Below are positions 45,796 to 55,723 of a stretch of 64,000 bases of DNA, one piece after another. Every line of letters begins with the position of its first letter. Within the stretch, counting starts at the first letter, position 1. The notes below the pieces were generated by a model. It was given only the letters and a program-made list of their open reading frames with translations, made no database searches and had not been told where the DNA came from. The DNA is from CAWAPS01 sp963783945. Lineage in GTDB: Bacteria; Actinomycetota; Acidimicrobiia; Acidimicrobiales; Palsa-688. The stretch spans positions 3,919 through 67,918 of the forward strand of contig CAWAPS010000037.1 of NCBI GenBank assembly GCA_963783945.1. The letters are read 5' to 3'. The position numbers and the translations under genes were made by a program.

Positions 45796-46831
45796 ATGCC
45801 AATGCCTGCAACCGTCTACTACGAAAAGGATGCGGACCCGGGGATCATCGCCGGCCGCAAGGTGGCCATCATCGGTTACGGATCGCAGGGTCACGCCCAC
45901 GCCCTCAACCTCCGTGACTCCGGTGTCGACGTGCGGGTGGCCCTCCGCGACGGATCATCGTCCAAAGCCAAGGCCGAAGCGGCAGGGCTGCGCGTCGGCG
46001 TCTATCGCCGACGCCGCCCGGGAGGCCGACGTCATCATGCTCCTCGCTCCCGACACCGAGCAGCAGAGCATCTATCAGTCCTATATCGAGCCGGGGCTGA
46101 AAGGCGGCGACGCCCTCTTGTTCGCCCACGGGTTCAACGTGCGGTTCGGTCTGATCGCCGCGCCCGAGGGGGTCGACGTGGCCATGGTCGCGCCCAAGGG
46201 GCCGGGCCATCTGGTGCGGCGGACGTACGAGGGCGGCGGGGGCGTGCCCGCGCTCGTAGCGGTGGCCCAGGATGCAACCGGCAAGGCCCGCGACCTTGCT
46301 CTCTCGTACGCCAACGCCATCGGCGCGACCCGGGCCGGGGTGCTCGAGACGACCTTCTCCGAGGAAACCGAGACCGACCTGTTCGGCGAGCAGGTTGTGC
46401 TCTGCGGGGGGCTCACTTCCCTCATCCAGGCCGGGTTCGAGACCCTGGTCGCCGCCGGCTACCAACCGGAGTCCGCCTACTTCGAGTGCCTGCACGAGGT
46501 CAAGCTCATCGTCGACCTCATGTACGAGCACGGCATCGCCGGCATGCGCTACTCGATCTCGGAGACCGCAGAGTACGGGGACATGACACGCGGGCCTCGG
46601 GTCATCAACGCCGCGGTGCGGGAAGAGATGGGGCGGATCCTGGATGAGATCCAGACCGGCCGTTTCGCCGAGGAGTGGATCGCCGAGAACAGGGCGGGAC
46701 GCCCCCGCTTCAACCAACTCCGGGAGGAGGCCAGGGCTCATCCGATCGAGCAGGTCGGGGCCCACCTGCGGTCCATGATGCCATTCATCAACGCCGGGTC
46801 CACCCGACCGCAGGACGTCTCGGGAGGGTAG
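45796..46831 (+). CDS. ilvC: Ketol-acid reductoisomerase (one frameshift in this sequence)
   Basis: 344 residues after correction, a class I KARI that converts acetolactate to dihydroxyisovalerate with NADPH. Motifs: VAIIGYGSQGHAHALNLRDSG, coenzyme loop RDGSSSKAKAEA, VAPKGPGHLVRR, SEETETDLFGEQVVLCGG and EVKLIVDLMYEHGIAGMRYS. The frame changes at about 45995 (AAGLRV to ASIADAAREAD), equal to one extra base near gtcggcg. Both halves are fully conserved, so an intact gene with a sequence error is likely. Last gene of the ilvBNC operon. Confidence 0.94.
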
Positions 46832-46926
46832 ACCCCGGCGGGTTTGAAGCCGGGCGCCGGAGCGACCGCCCGCCCGGGGGACCCCCCCCGGCAGGATCAG
46901 GTGGCGCCGCCTACGGCGCGAACCGG

Positions 46927-48334
46927 TCAGGACTTGCGGCGTCGCCTGGAGCTGTGGGCGCCGATGCCCTTCCGCCGGTGGCGAAGCGTTCGCCCCCCTA
47001 CCAGAGCGGCCGCACCGGCCAACGCCCCGGCCACCGCGGCGTCCATGCCGTAGCTCGAAGTCACGGACCCCTTCCCGGCCGGTCCGGACGCGTCGGCCGT
47101 GGCTGCCGCCCGGGCTGCGGCCAGGCCGGTCGCCGGCCCCTGCCCCGTCTGGTCCCCATGGGGCGCATTTGCCCCGGCCGGATCCGGGTTGAGTACTGCT
47201 GTGCTCCGCCGCTACCGGCTTCGGGGCCGGCTTATGGGGCTCGGTGACTCGCGGCAGTACCGGATTGGTCCGCGGCTCCTTGGCGACCGGCATGGCGAAC
47301 CCCTCGTCGAGCAGGTCCCCCGCTGTCTGGTAGGAGGACGAACCGTCGAGCACCACCGCCATCATGTGGCGCCCGCCTCGCACCGCTTCCTCGATCACGC
47401 AGAACCCGGCGGCGTCGGTGAGGCCGGTCTTGACCCCGATGGCGCCGGGGTACCACTGCAGGAAGTAGAGATTCTGGTTCTTCAGATCGAACACCGTGCC
47501 GCCCGGGGCGGTGAACTGGAGGGCCGGGGTGGCCACGATCGAGGCCAGGGTGCGGTTGGCCATCAGGTCCCGGGCCGCCACGGCGAGATCCCAGGCGCTG
47601 ATCTGGTTGCCTCCTGCCACCCCCTCGGTGCCATCCAGGCCGGCCGGGTCGTGGAGCACGGGGTGGTCACGCATGCCCATCTGGGATGCCGCCAGTCGCA
47701 TGTCGGCTCCGAACGCCGCCAGCGACCCGCTCACCCGTTGGGCCATGGCGTAGGCCGCGTCATTGGCCGAGTAGATCAGCGAGGCGCGGAGGGTCTCGCT
47801 GAACGTCCACTTCTGACCGGCCTTCATCCCGATCCGGTAGGGGTACACGTTGGCTGCCGCGGCGGTGACGGGGACGACGGCGTTCGGCGGGAGCCAGCCC
47901 ACCGCGATCAGTGCGGTGATGATCTTCGACAGGCTTCCCGGAGGCAGAGGGGTGTGGTAGTTCTGCCCGGCCAGCACTCGCCCGGTGTCGACGTCGACGA
48001 GCAGCTCGGCCTTGGCCGGCGGAGGGACGGCCAGGGTGGTGGTAGGGGCGGCGGCCTGGGTGGTGATCGGGGTGGCGGCCTGGGTGGTGATCGGGGTGGC
48101 GGCCTGGGTGGTGATCGGGGTGGCGGACAGGGTTGACGCCCCAACCGGCCCGGACCACCACACCGTCCCGGTGACGAGGAGGACCACGACCGACACAACG
48201 CCGATGCTCGGATCAGGCACGCCGAAGCTCGGATCAGGCAACGCCGAAGCTCGGATCAGGCACGCCGAAGCTCGGATCAGGGCCACCCGCACGATCAAGC
48301 GAGCATAAACGAGACGCCGGGCCGGACGCGGCAT
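46927..48334 (-). CDS. Peptidase S11 D-alanyl-D-alanine carboxypeptidase (one or more frameshifts)
   Basis: About 468 residues after correction; a penicillin-binding protein that trims peptidoglycan stem peptides outside the membrane. An N-terminal hydrophobic helix (VVSVVVLLVTGTVWW) is followed by an ATPITTQ repeat linker. Catalytic motifs are PLPPGSLSKIITAL (SxxK), IYSANDAAYAM (SxN) and GVKTGLTDAAGF (KTG). The natural C-terminus is a Lys/Arg-tailed membrane anchor (DAAVAGALAGAAALVGG, RRRRKS). It lies in a different frame from the catalytic domain; the shift is at about 47180-47215. The extreme N-terminus is uncertain because 21-22-bp repeats there change frame. ATG 48334 has a gggag ribosome-binding site. 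Confidence 0.85.
48052..48125 (-). repeat. Three 24-bp tandem repeats in the carboxypeptidase linker
   Basis: Three near-perfect copies (plus-strand unit ggcctgggtggtgatcggggtg) encode ATPITTQA in the Thr/Pro linker after the membrane helix. Copy number probably varies. Confidence 0.85.
48198..48287 (-). repeat. Four 21-22-bp tandem repeats at the carboxypeptidase N-terminus
   Basis: Four copies of a unit containing acgccgaagctcggatcagg. One copy has an extra base, so the minus-strand frame reads PDPSFGV in some copies and LIRASA in others. Either slippage or an error here decides where the protein starts. Confidence 0.8.
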
Positions 48335-48521
48335 CTACGCTCCCCTCGGGAACCGTCCCTTTTCCTCGCTTTTCCCGACCCGGGGACGCTTCTAGGAGAC
48401 CGTCGCAAACCCACGATGGAGGGAGGCCGGCGTTCGCAACTCTTCTTGATTCCATGAGGACAGATGAGATTTACAGGCGAACGGGCGACCTGTTGTTCAA
48501 GCTTCGTTTTGCAACAGGCGC

Positions 48522-49653
48522 CTACAGGTGCTCGACCACGAAGTCGACGCAGCGGGTGAGCGCCCCGATGTCGTCTGGTTCGATCGCCGGGAACATGGCG
48601 ATCCGCAGCTGGTTGCGCCCGAGCTTCCGGTAGGGCTCGGTGTCGACGATACCGTTGGCTCGCAGCACCCTCGCCACGACCGAGGCGTCGACGTGGTCGC
48701 TGAAGTCGACGGTGCCGACCACGTGGCTACGCTCGTCCGGCTTGGCCACGAAGGGCTCGGCGAATCCGGAGGCTTCGGCCCATCCGTACAGGATCTGGGC
48801 GGATCGCTCGCAACGGCCGGCGCTGAAGTCCATCCCCCCGCCCGACAGGATCCAATCGAGCTGATCGACGAAGAGAACGAGGGTGGACAAGGCGGGGGTG
48901 TTGTAGGTCTGGTCGAGCCGGCTCTGCTCGATAGCTATCGCCAGGTCCAGAAACGCCGGCACCCATCGGCCCGACTCGTGCAGGCGGGCCACCCGCTCGA
49001 GCGCGGCGGGGGAGAGGACCGCCACCCACAGCCCCCCGTCCGACGCGAAGCATTTCTGAGGAGCGAAGTAGTACGCGTCCACCTCCGAGGGGTCGAAGCG
49101 CAGACCGCCTGCACCGGACGTGGCGTCGACGGCCACCAGAGCCTCAGCCGTTCCCTCGGGGCGACGCAGGTCCATCATCACCCCGGTGGAGGTCTCGTTG
49201 TGGGTCAAGCGCGTAGAGGTCGACGCCTCGAGTCGACCGCGGCCACGGATGGGTCCCGGGCGCCGACTCGATCACGTCGGGCGCCTCGAGGTGGGGAGCG
49301 GCGGCCGAAGCGGCGGCGAACTTGGCCGAGAACTCGCCGAACGTGAGGTGCTGGCTGCGGTGGTCGATCAGGCAGAACGTGGCCACGTCCCAGAACGCGG
49401 TGGTACCGCCGTTGCCGAGGACGACCTCGTAGCCGTCGGGCAAGGACCACAGCTCGGATAGGCCGGCCCGCAGGCGAGCCACCAGGGACTTGACCGTCGG
49501 CTGGCGGTGGCTGGTGCCGAGAACCCGGGTCGCCGCCCTTTGGAGCGCCTCCACCGACTCGACGCGCACCTTCGAGGGGCCGGAGCCGAAGCGTCCGTCG
49601 CTCGGCAACAGGTCTGTGGGAATCCGGATATCGGTCGGAGAGGGGCTGGTCAC
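48522..49653 (-). CDS. serC: Phosphoserine aminotransferase, actinobacterial type (one frameshift)
   Basis: 376 residues after correction, the same size as the mycobacterial enzyme. It makes 3-phosphoserine from 3-phosphohydroxypyruvate. N-terminal half: IRIPTDLLPSDGRFGSGPSK, LGTSHRQPTVKSLV, VLGNGGTTAFWDV. C-terminal half: THNETSTGV, the PLP lysine in YYFAPQKCFASDGGLW, YNTPALSTLVLF and LRIAMFPAIEPDDI. The frame changes at about 49207 (VDLYAL to THNETS), equal to one extra base. It starts with GTG 49653, divergent from aspC with only about 19 bases between the starts. Confidence 0.92.
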
Positions 49654-49672
49654 TGTGAAACTATGGCAGGCG

Positions 49673-50867
49673 ATGGCCCGCATCTCACAACGCATATCAG
49701 CTGTTACCGAATCTGCCACGCTCGCGATCGACGCCAAGGCCAAGGCCCTCAAGGCGGCCGGCGAGGACGTGATCGGGTTCGGAGCCGGCGAACCGGACTT
49801 CCCGACGCCCGCCCACATCGTGGAGGCGGCGGTCGAGGCGTGCCGCGACCCTCGCAATCACAAGTACACGCCTGCGGGCGGCCTTCCTGAGCTCAAGGCC
49901 GCAGTAGCGGCCAAGACGGCACGCGACTCCGGCTTGCCGGTCACGGCGGGTCAGGTACTGGTTACCAACGGCGGCAAGCAGGCGGTCGAGGAGACCTTCG
50001 CCACCCTGCTGGACCCCGGCGACGAGGTGCTACTACCCGCTCCCTACTGGACAACCTACCCCGAGTCGATCGGCTTGGCGGGCGGCCGGCCGGTCGTGGT
50101 CGCCACGACCTGGCAGTCGTCGTTCAAGGTCACTGTCGACCAGCTCGAGGCGGCGCGCACTCCCCGGACCAAAGCCTCTGCTCTTTGTTTCACCCTCGAA
50201 CCCGACGGGCACGGTGTATGAACCCGACGAGGTCGCCGCCCTCGGACGGTGGGCAGTCGAGCACGGGATCTGGGTGGTAGCCGACGAGATCTACGAGCAT
50301 CTCGTCTACGGCGAGGCCCGGTTCACGTCCATGCCCGTACTCGTGCCGGAGCTGGCCGACACCTGCGTGGTGGTGAACGGAGTGGCCAAGACCTACGCCA
50401 TGACCGGCTGGAGGGTGGGATGGATGGTGGGACCCGCCGACGTGATCGCGGCCGCAACCAACCTGCAGTCCCACGCCACCTCCAATGTCTGCAACGTGGC
50501 CCAGCGGGCCGCCCTGGCCGCCGTCTCCGGAGATCTGGCGGCAGTGGCCGAGATCCGCGCCACCTACGACCGGCGGAGGCAGACGATCGTATCGATGCTG
50601 AACGACATACCGGGAGTGCGCTGTCCCGCCCCGGAAGGGGCGTTCTACGCGTTTCCCAGCATGGAGGGACTGCTGGGCCGGCCGCTGCAGGGGCGGACCG
50701 CCGCGACCACACTCGAGCTCGCCGACCTGGTGCTCGACGAGGCCAAGGTGGCTTTCGTTCCGGGCGAGGCGTTCGGCGCCCCCGGGTATGCCCGCTTCTC
50801 CTACGCCCTCGGCGACGATGCGCTGGTGGAGGGTATTACCCGCCTGGCGAAGCTGGCCGGGGCCTGA
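49673..50867 (+). CDS. aspC: Aspartate aminotransferase, class I (one frameshift)
   Basis: About 397 residues after correction; PLP transaminase between aspartate and 2-oxoglutarate. Motifs: RISAVTESATLAIDAKAKAL, VIGFGAGEPDFPTPAH, KYTPAGGLPELKAAV, VLVTNGGKQA, PYWTTYPE, VVADEIYEHLVY and the Schiff-base lysine in NGVAKTYAMTGWRVGW. The frame changes at about 50191-50198, in the place where SPSNPTGTVYEPDE is expected. ATG 49673 is chosen; GTG 49655 is an in-frame alternative. serA starts one base after its stop. Confidence 0.92.
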
Positions 50868-50868
50868 G

Positions 50869-52455
50869 GTGGCCCGGGTCCTCGTCACCGAGGAGATCGC
50901 TCCCCCCGGCCTGGCCCTGTTGCGTGATGCCGGGCACCAGGTCGAGGTGTCGCTGGGCTTGAACGGCGCCGACCTGATGCAGGCCATCTCCGGCGTGTCC
51001 GCCCTCATCATCCGCTCCGCCACCCAGGTGACGCCCGAAGTGATCGAGGCCGGGTCGGATCTTCTGGTGGTGGGCCGGGCCGGGATCGGGCTCGACAACG
51101 TCGACGTGCAGGCGGCCACCCGGAGGGGCGTCATGGTGGTCAATGCCCCGCAGTCGAACATCCTCTCGGCGGCCGAGCACACCATGGCGTTGCTGCTCGC
51201 TCAGGCCCGCAACGTGCCACAGGCCCACGCCGCGCTGGTCGCCGGCAGATGGGAGCGGTCCCGCTGGGAAGGGGTGGAACTCCACGGCAAGGTCCTGGGC
51301 GTCGTGGGCCTGGGTCGGGTGGGGGCTCTGGTGGCGCAGCGCGCCGCCGCGTTCGGGATGCGACTGATCGCCTACGACCCCTACGTCAGCGCGGAGCGGG
51401 CCAGGCAGATGGGGGTCGAACTGACGACGCTGCGCGAGGTGGTGTCCCAGGCCGACTTCATCACCATTCACCTGCCGAAGACGCCGGAGACAGCCGGTCT
51501 GATCGACGCCGACCTGTTGGCCGAGGCCCGACCCGGGGTCAGAATCGTCAACACCGCCAGGGGCGGGATCATCGACGAGAAAGCCCTGGCCCAGGCGATC
51601 TCCGACGGGATCGTGGCCGGGGCCGCCCTCGACGTGTTCGAGCACGAACCAACTACGGCGTCTCCCTTGTTCGAGTCGGACGCGGTCGTCGTGACCCCCC
51701 ACCTGGGCGCCAGCACCCGGGAGGCCCAGGACAAGGCCGGTATCACCATCGCCGAGCAGGTCCTGCTGGCACTGGCCGGAGATTTCGTGCCGTTCGCAGT
51801 GAACATCGCCGCGGCCGAGGTGCCCGAGGCGGTCAGGCGGTGGCCTCCCCTGGCCGAGCGGCTGGGCCGCTTGTGGGCGTCCCTGGCACGCGAGCTGCCC
51901 GACGTGCTGCACATCGAGTTCCAGGGCGGCCTGGCCGAACACGACGGGCGCATCCTGACCCTGGCCGTGCTCAAGGGGCTGTTCGCGGTGGCGACGGACG
52001 AACCCGTCTCCTACGTGAACGCTCCGCAGCTGGCGGAGGAGAGAGGTCTGGTCGTGCGGTCCACCGCGGCCTCGGCTCCGGACGGCTTCGCTGGACCAGG
52101 TTCGGGCTACACCAACCTCATAACCCTGCGGGGCGGCGACCACGCGGTAGCCGGGACCATGTTCGGCGACGGCGAGCCTCGGGTGGTCATGGTCGACAAC
52201 CACGACATCGAGCTGCCGATCGCCCGGTGGATGCTCATCGTGCACAATGACGATCGCATCGGCATGGTCGCCGCCGTCGCCGCCACCCTGGCCGAGGCCG
52301 GCCTCAATATCGTCGACCTCAAGCTCGGTCGCAGCGCCGAGGGGGGGACGGCCATGATGGCCCTGTCGTTCGAGCAGGCCGTGCCGGCGGGAGTGGTCGT
52401 GGCCCTCCGCGGCACCGCCGGCATTCTCGACGTCGTGGCGCTCGCCGACGTGTGA
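50869..52455 (+). CDS. serA: D-3-phosphoglycerate dehydrogenase, long form with ACT domain
   Basis: A 528-residue enzyme for the first step of serine synthesis. NAD-binding motif GVVGLGRVGALVAQRAAAFG, substrate segment GRAGIGLDNVDVQAATRRG, catalytic region NTARGGIIDEKALAQAI and PHLGASTREAQDKAGITIAEQ. An intervening (ASB-like) domain is followed by a C-terminal ACT domain (MLIVHNDDRIGMVAAVAATLAEAG split over about 450-475) that normally binds serine. GTG 50869 follows the aspC stop by one base, so aspC-serA is one transcript; with divergent serC it gives two serine-pathway enzymes side by side. Confidence 0.95.
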   Translation: MARVLVTEEIAPPGLALLRDAGHQVEVSLGLNGADLMQAISGVSALIIRSATQVTPEVIEAGSDLLVVGRAGIGLDNVDVQAATRRGVMVVNAPQSNILSAAEHTMALLLAQARNVPQAHAALVAGRWERSRWEGVELHGKVLGVVGLGRVGALVAQRAAAFGMRLIAYDPYVSAERARQMGVELTTLREVVSQADFITIHLPKTPETAGLIDADLLAEARPGVRIVNTARGGIIDEKALAQAISDGIVAGAALDVFEHEPTTASPLFESDAVVVTPHLGASTREAQDKAGITIAEQVLLALAGDFVPFAVNIAAAEVPEAVRRWPPLAERLGRLWASLARELPDVLHIEFQGGLAEHDGRILTLAVLKGLFAVATDEPVSYVNAPQLAEERGLVVRSTAASAPDGFAGPGSGYTNLITLRGGDHAVAGTMFGDGEPRVVMVDNHDIELPIARWMLIVHNDDRIGMVAAVAATLAEAGLNIVDLKLGRSAEGGTAMMALSFEQAVPAGVVVALRGTAGILDVVALADV

Positions 52456-52462
52456 CGGGGAT

Positions 52463-52828
52463 TCAGCGCTTGGCTCGGGAGAACCCGTCGGCTTCGGCGG
52501 CCTCGGCCGTCTGGTAGCAGCGGTCGGGCCGGGTCCGCCCGTAGGCGGCCATGCCCGGGAGGTGGTAGAGCCGGCTGCTCAGCTTGACCTTGACCGGGTG
52601 GGAGGGTGGGGCGTTCCCGTCGTCGGTGGCCGGTACCCAGGTCGAGCCGGAGGTGGAGGAGGGGGCCGGGGTGGGCGAGTCGGTCGGGACCGGGGGCCAT
52701 GGCTCGGAAGCCGGCCGCACCTCAGGCCCGTCGATCCAGAGCGTCAGCGCCAGCCGGCCCAGCCACAGGATGGCGGTCAGAGCGGCCAACCAAAGGACGG
52801 CCCGGACCGTTTTCTTCGCCACCGCCAA
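52463..52828 (-). CDS. Small membrane-anchored sunset-domain-like protein
   Basis: A 121-residue protein. It has one N-terminal membrane helix (TVRAVLWLAALTAILWLG), a Pro/Ser/Thr linker (SEPWPPVPTDSPTPAPSSTS) and a C-terminal module (HPVKVKLSSRLYHLPGM, RTRPDRCYQTAEAAEADGFSR). The last part resembles the sunset domain found at the end of actinobacterial nucleases and surface proteins. Probably displayed outside the membrane. Function unknown; convergent with serA. Confidence 0.72.
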   Translation of the reverse strand: MAVAKKTVRAVLWLAALTAILWLGRLALTLWIDGPEVRPASEPWPPVPTDSPTPAPSSTSGSTWVPATDDGNAPPSHPVKVKLSSRLYHLPGMAAYGRTRPDRCYQTAEAAEADGFSRAKR

Positions 52829-52964
52829 AACGCTACCGGCTCACGCCGGCCCACTCTCTCGGCCGCAGGCCACCGTACATCATATTTTGTGCATTTTAGC
52901 TGCTCTTAGCCGCTTAACCACACAGACCATGCAAACCGCGCCTTCTTTTGCCTCGCCCGTCTCC

Positions 52965-53555
52965 TCAGGCCGACGGCATCCATTCCGGCCGGTGTCCCTC
53001 GTAGGCGTCGATCTCATCGGTGTGGCGCATGGTGAGCCCGATGTCATCCAGCCCTTCGACCAGGCGATGCTGGGCGAATGAGTCCAGGGTGAACGACGAC
53101 TCGATCCCCGCCGCCGGCGCCGAGACCGTCAGCCTCTCCACGTCGACGGTCACCTCGAGCGAAGGGTCGCCCGCCACCGCGTCGAGCAGGGCCCGGCCGG
53201 TGGCCGGGTCAACCTGGGCCGGGACCAGCCCCGCCTTGGTGCAGTTGTTCAGGAAGATGTCCCCGAACCGGGGTGAGATCACCGCCTTGAACCCGTAGTC
53301 CATCAGCGCCCAGACTGCGTGCTCCCGTGACGACCCGGTGCCGAAGTTGGGCCCGGCGACCAGGATGGTGGCCCCGGCATGCTCGGGCCGGTTGAGGACG
53401 AAGTCCCGGTCGTCGCGCCATTCCGAGAACAGGCCCTGGCCGAAGCCCGTGCGTTCCACCCGCTTCAGCCAATCGCTAGGGATGATCTGGTCGGTGTCCA
53501 CGTCGGACCGATCCAGGGGCACGACGCGGCCCGACACGACACGAATAGCCTCCAT
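52965..53555 (-). CDS. leuD: 3-isopropylmalate dehydratase small subunit
   Basis: A 196-residue swivel domain that completes the LeuC active site in leucine synthesis. Motifs: RVVPLDRSDVDTDQIIPSDWLKR, FVLNRPEHAGATILVAGPNFGTGSSREHAVWAL (quoted in part: GPNFGTGSSREHAVWAL) and ISPRFGDIFLNNC. It follows leuC after a 28-base gap on the minus strand. Confidence 0.95.
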   Translation of the reverse strand: MEAIRVVSGRVVPLDRSDVDTDQIIPSDWLKRVERTGFGQGLFSEWRDDRDFVLNRPEHAGATILVAGPNFGTGSSREHAVWALMDYGFKAVISPRFGDIFLNNCTKAGLVPAQVDPATGRALLDAVAGDPSLEVTVDVERLTVSAPAAGIESSFTLDSFAQHRLVEGLDDIGLTMRHTDEIDAYEGHRPEWMPSA

Positions 53556-53583
53556 CAGATCTCACTCCTCGGCCTTGAGACGC

Positions 53584-54991
53584 CTAACTGAGATCGGCCG
53601 GGGCGGCGAAATGGCCGGCGACGGCCGTGGCCGCCGCCACATCCGGCGACACCAGGTGAGTCCGGCCGCCGCGGCCCTGACGGCCTTCGAAGTTACGGTT
53701 GGAAGTAGACGCCGACCGCTCGCCGGGGGCGAGCTTGTCGGGGTTCATGGCCAGGCACATGGAGCAGCCCGGGTTCCGCCATTCGAAGCCGGCGGACGTG
53801 AATATGGCGTCGAGTCCCTCGCCTTCGGCCTGGGCCTTGACTTGCGCCGACCCGGGCACGACCAGGGCCCGGACCGACGCTGCGACCCGCCGGCCGCGGA
53901 GCACTTCGGCCGCGGCCCGTAGGTCCTCGATCCGCCCGTTGGTGCACGAACCGATGAACACCGTGTCGACCGGGATGTCCCTCACCGCCGTCCCGGCGTG
54001 GAGGCCCATGTAGGCGAGGGCCCGTTGGGCCGCCTCCCGGGCCGAGGGCTCGCCCAGGTCGTCGGGTGAAGGGACCGAACCGGCGATGGGAACGACCTGA
54101 GAGGGGTTGGTCCCCCATGACACGTACGGGGTCAGCGCAGCCCCGTCGATCTTCACCTCACGATCGAACCGGGATCCGGGATCGGTCACCAGGGACCGCC
54201 AGTCGTCGAGCGCCGATTCCCACGCCCTTCCTTGCGGGGCGTGGGGGCGGCCTTCCAGGTAAGCGAACGTCGTGTCGTCCGGGGCGACCATCCCGGCCCG
54301 GGCTCCGGCCTCGATGGACATGTTGCAGACCGTCATGCGCCCTTCCATGCTCAGCGCCCACACGGCCGGACCGCGATATTCGATTACGTGACCCATGCCG
54401 CCCCCGGTACCGATCTGCCCGATTATGGCCAGCACCAGATCCTTCGGTGTGACTCCGGGCGGCAGTACCCCGTCGACGGTGACGGCCATGGTTTTCGGCC
54501 GGAGCTGCGGCAGGGTCTGGGTGGCGAGGACGTGCTCGACCTCGCTCGTGCCGATCCCGAAGGCAAGGGCACCGAATGCGCCATGGGTCGAAGTGTGGCT
54601 GTCCCCACACACGATCGTCATGCCGGGTTGGGTGAGGCCCAGCTCGGGCCCGATGATGTGGACGATCCCCTGGTGGGCGTCGCCCATGGGAAACAGGCGG
54701 ATGCCGAACTCAGCGCAATTGGCTGCCAGCACCTCCATCTGCCTGGCCGATATCGGGTCCTCGATCGGCCCGTTCAGCTGGGTGGTGGGGACGTTGTGAT
54801 CCATGGTTGCCACGGTGAGGTCCGGCCGGCGTACGCCGCGGCCCGCTATCCGCAGCCCATCAAAAGCCTGTGGCGACGTCACCTCGTGAACCAGATGGAG
54901 GTCGATGTACAGGAGGTCGGGCTCACCCTCGGCCCTGCCGGACCACGTGTCGATCCCAGACCTTGTCAGCGAGGGTTTCCGGTGATGTCAT
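53584..54991 (-). CDS. leuC: 3-isopropylmalate dehydratase large subunit (one frameshift)
   Basis: 468 residues after correction, normal for the [4Fe-4S] aconitase-family isomerase of leucine synthesis. The N-terminus is MTSPETLADKVWDRHVV from ATG 54991. At about 54936 the frame changes (VVRQG to EGEPDLLYIDLHLVHE), equal to one extra base. Then come VTSPQAFDGLR, VCGDSHTSTHGAFG, IGSCTNGRIEDL and NPGCSMCLAMNPD with the cluster cysteines. A start at 54882 would drop the conserved N-terminus. Divergent from the IclR regulator with a 36-base gap. Confidence 0.93.
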
Positions 54992-54996
54992 AGGGG

Positions 54997-55027
54997 CGTC
55001 TCACATTCTGAGATAACGTCTCGCATT
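54997..55027. promoter_or_regulatory. Candidate operator between leuC and the IclR regulator
   Basis: Two direct copies of cgtctc(a/g)catt lie 20 bases apart (54997-55007 and 55017-55027), and the first overlaps a palindrome tctca-cattc-tgaga (54999-55013). The spacing of two helical turns in a 36-base divergent gap suits control of both genes by the adjacent regulator. Binding is inferred. Confidence 0.55.
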
Positions 55028-55695
55028 GTGGGAGAGAGTTTAAGCGGCGTAGGCGTCCTCGACAAGGCCATTCTGATCCTCACGACCCTCGAGGACCGGC
55101 CCCGGTCCCTGCCCGACCTGAGCCGCGCCACCGGTCTGCCGCGCGCCACGGCCCACCGGCTGGCGGCCGCCCTCGAGCTTCACGGGTTGGTGGAGCGGGA
55201 CCGCTCGGGCCGCTTCGCTCTCGGCCCGGGGCTCGTGCGGCTGGGCCGGGCCGCGGGCAGCCACCGCAATCGATCGCTGGTGGAGGTCTCCGGGCCGGCT
55301 CTGGCCGAGCTGAGAGACGTCACGGGCGAGAGCGCACAGCTTTACGTCCGTTCCGGCGACAGCAGAGTGTGCGTGGCGTCGCTCGAATCCCCCCACAGTC
55401 TCCGCACCATCGTGGCGGTCGGGGCGACTCTGCCCATGGATCGCGGATCGGCGGCGAAGGTCCTGTCGAGCCGTCCCGACGGGCTCAGCCGAGGGGTGGG
55501 CCGAGAGCGTGGAAGAGCGGGAGAAGGGGGTGGCATCGGTCAGCGCCCCGGTCGTCGCAGGCGAGGGGTGTGGTGGCCGCAGTATCTGTGTCAGGACCGG
55601 TGGATCGGACCACCCGCCACCCCGGTCGCAAGTACGCCGCCGCGGTCCTGGCCGCCGCCCGGGCGGTCGAAAAGGCCCTGGCTGAGCCGGGGTGA
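55028..55695 (+). CDS. ndgR: IclR-family regulator, NdgR/LtbR-like (two frameshifts)
   Basis: About 221 residues after correction. The N-terminal winged helix is VGVLDKAILILTTLED, LPDLSRATGLPRATAHRLAAAL, LVERDRSGRFALG. The effector domain contains LRDVTGESAQLYVRSGDSRVC and MDRGSAAKVL. Two +1 shifts at about 55487 and 55566 pass through GWAESVEEREKGVASVSAPV to VVAAVSVSGPVDR and RKYAAAVLAAARAVEKAL. NdgR/LtbR proteins stand divergent from leuCD in Streptomyces and corynebacteria and repress it; the identical arrangement here supports the name. GTG start. Confidence 0.85.
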
Positions 55696-55723
55696 TCGCG
55701 ACGGTCCGCCCAGCGATCGGATA

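Noticed and set aside
45905..46926. Minus-strand extension of the carboxypeptidase frame across ilvC
   Set aside because: The frame leaves the coding phase at about 47200. The natural C-terminus with a membrane anchor ends at 46927 in another frame, and the extension is antisense to ilvC.
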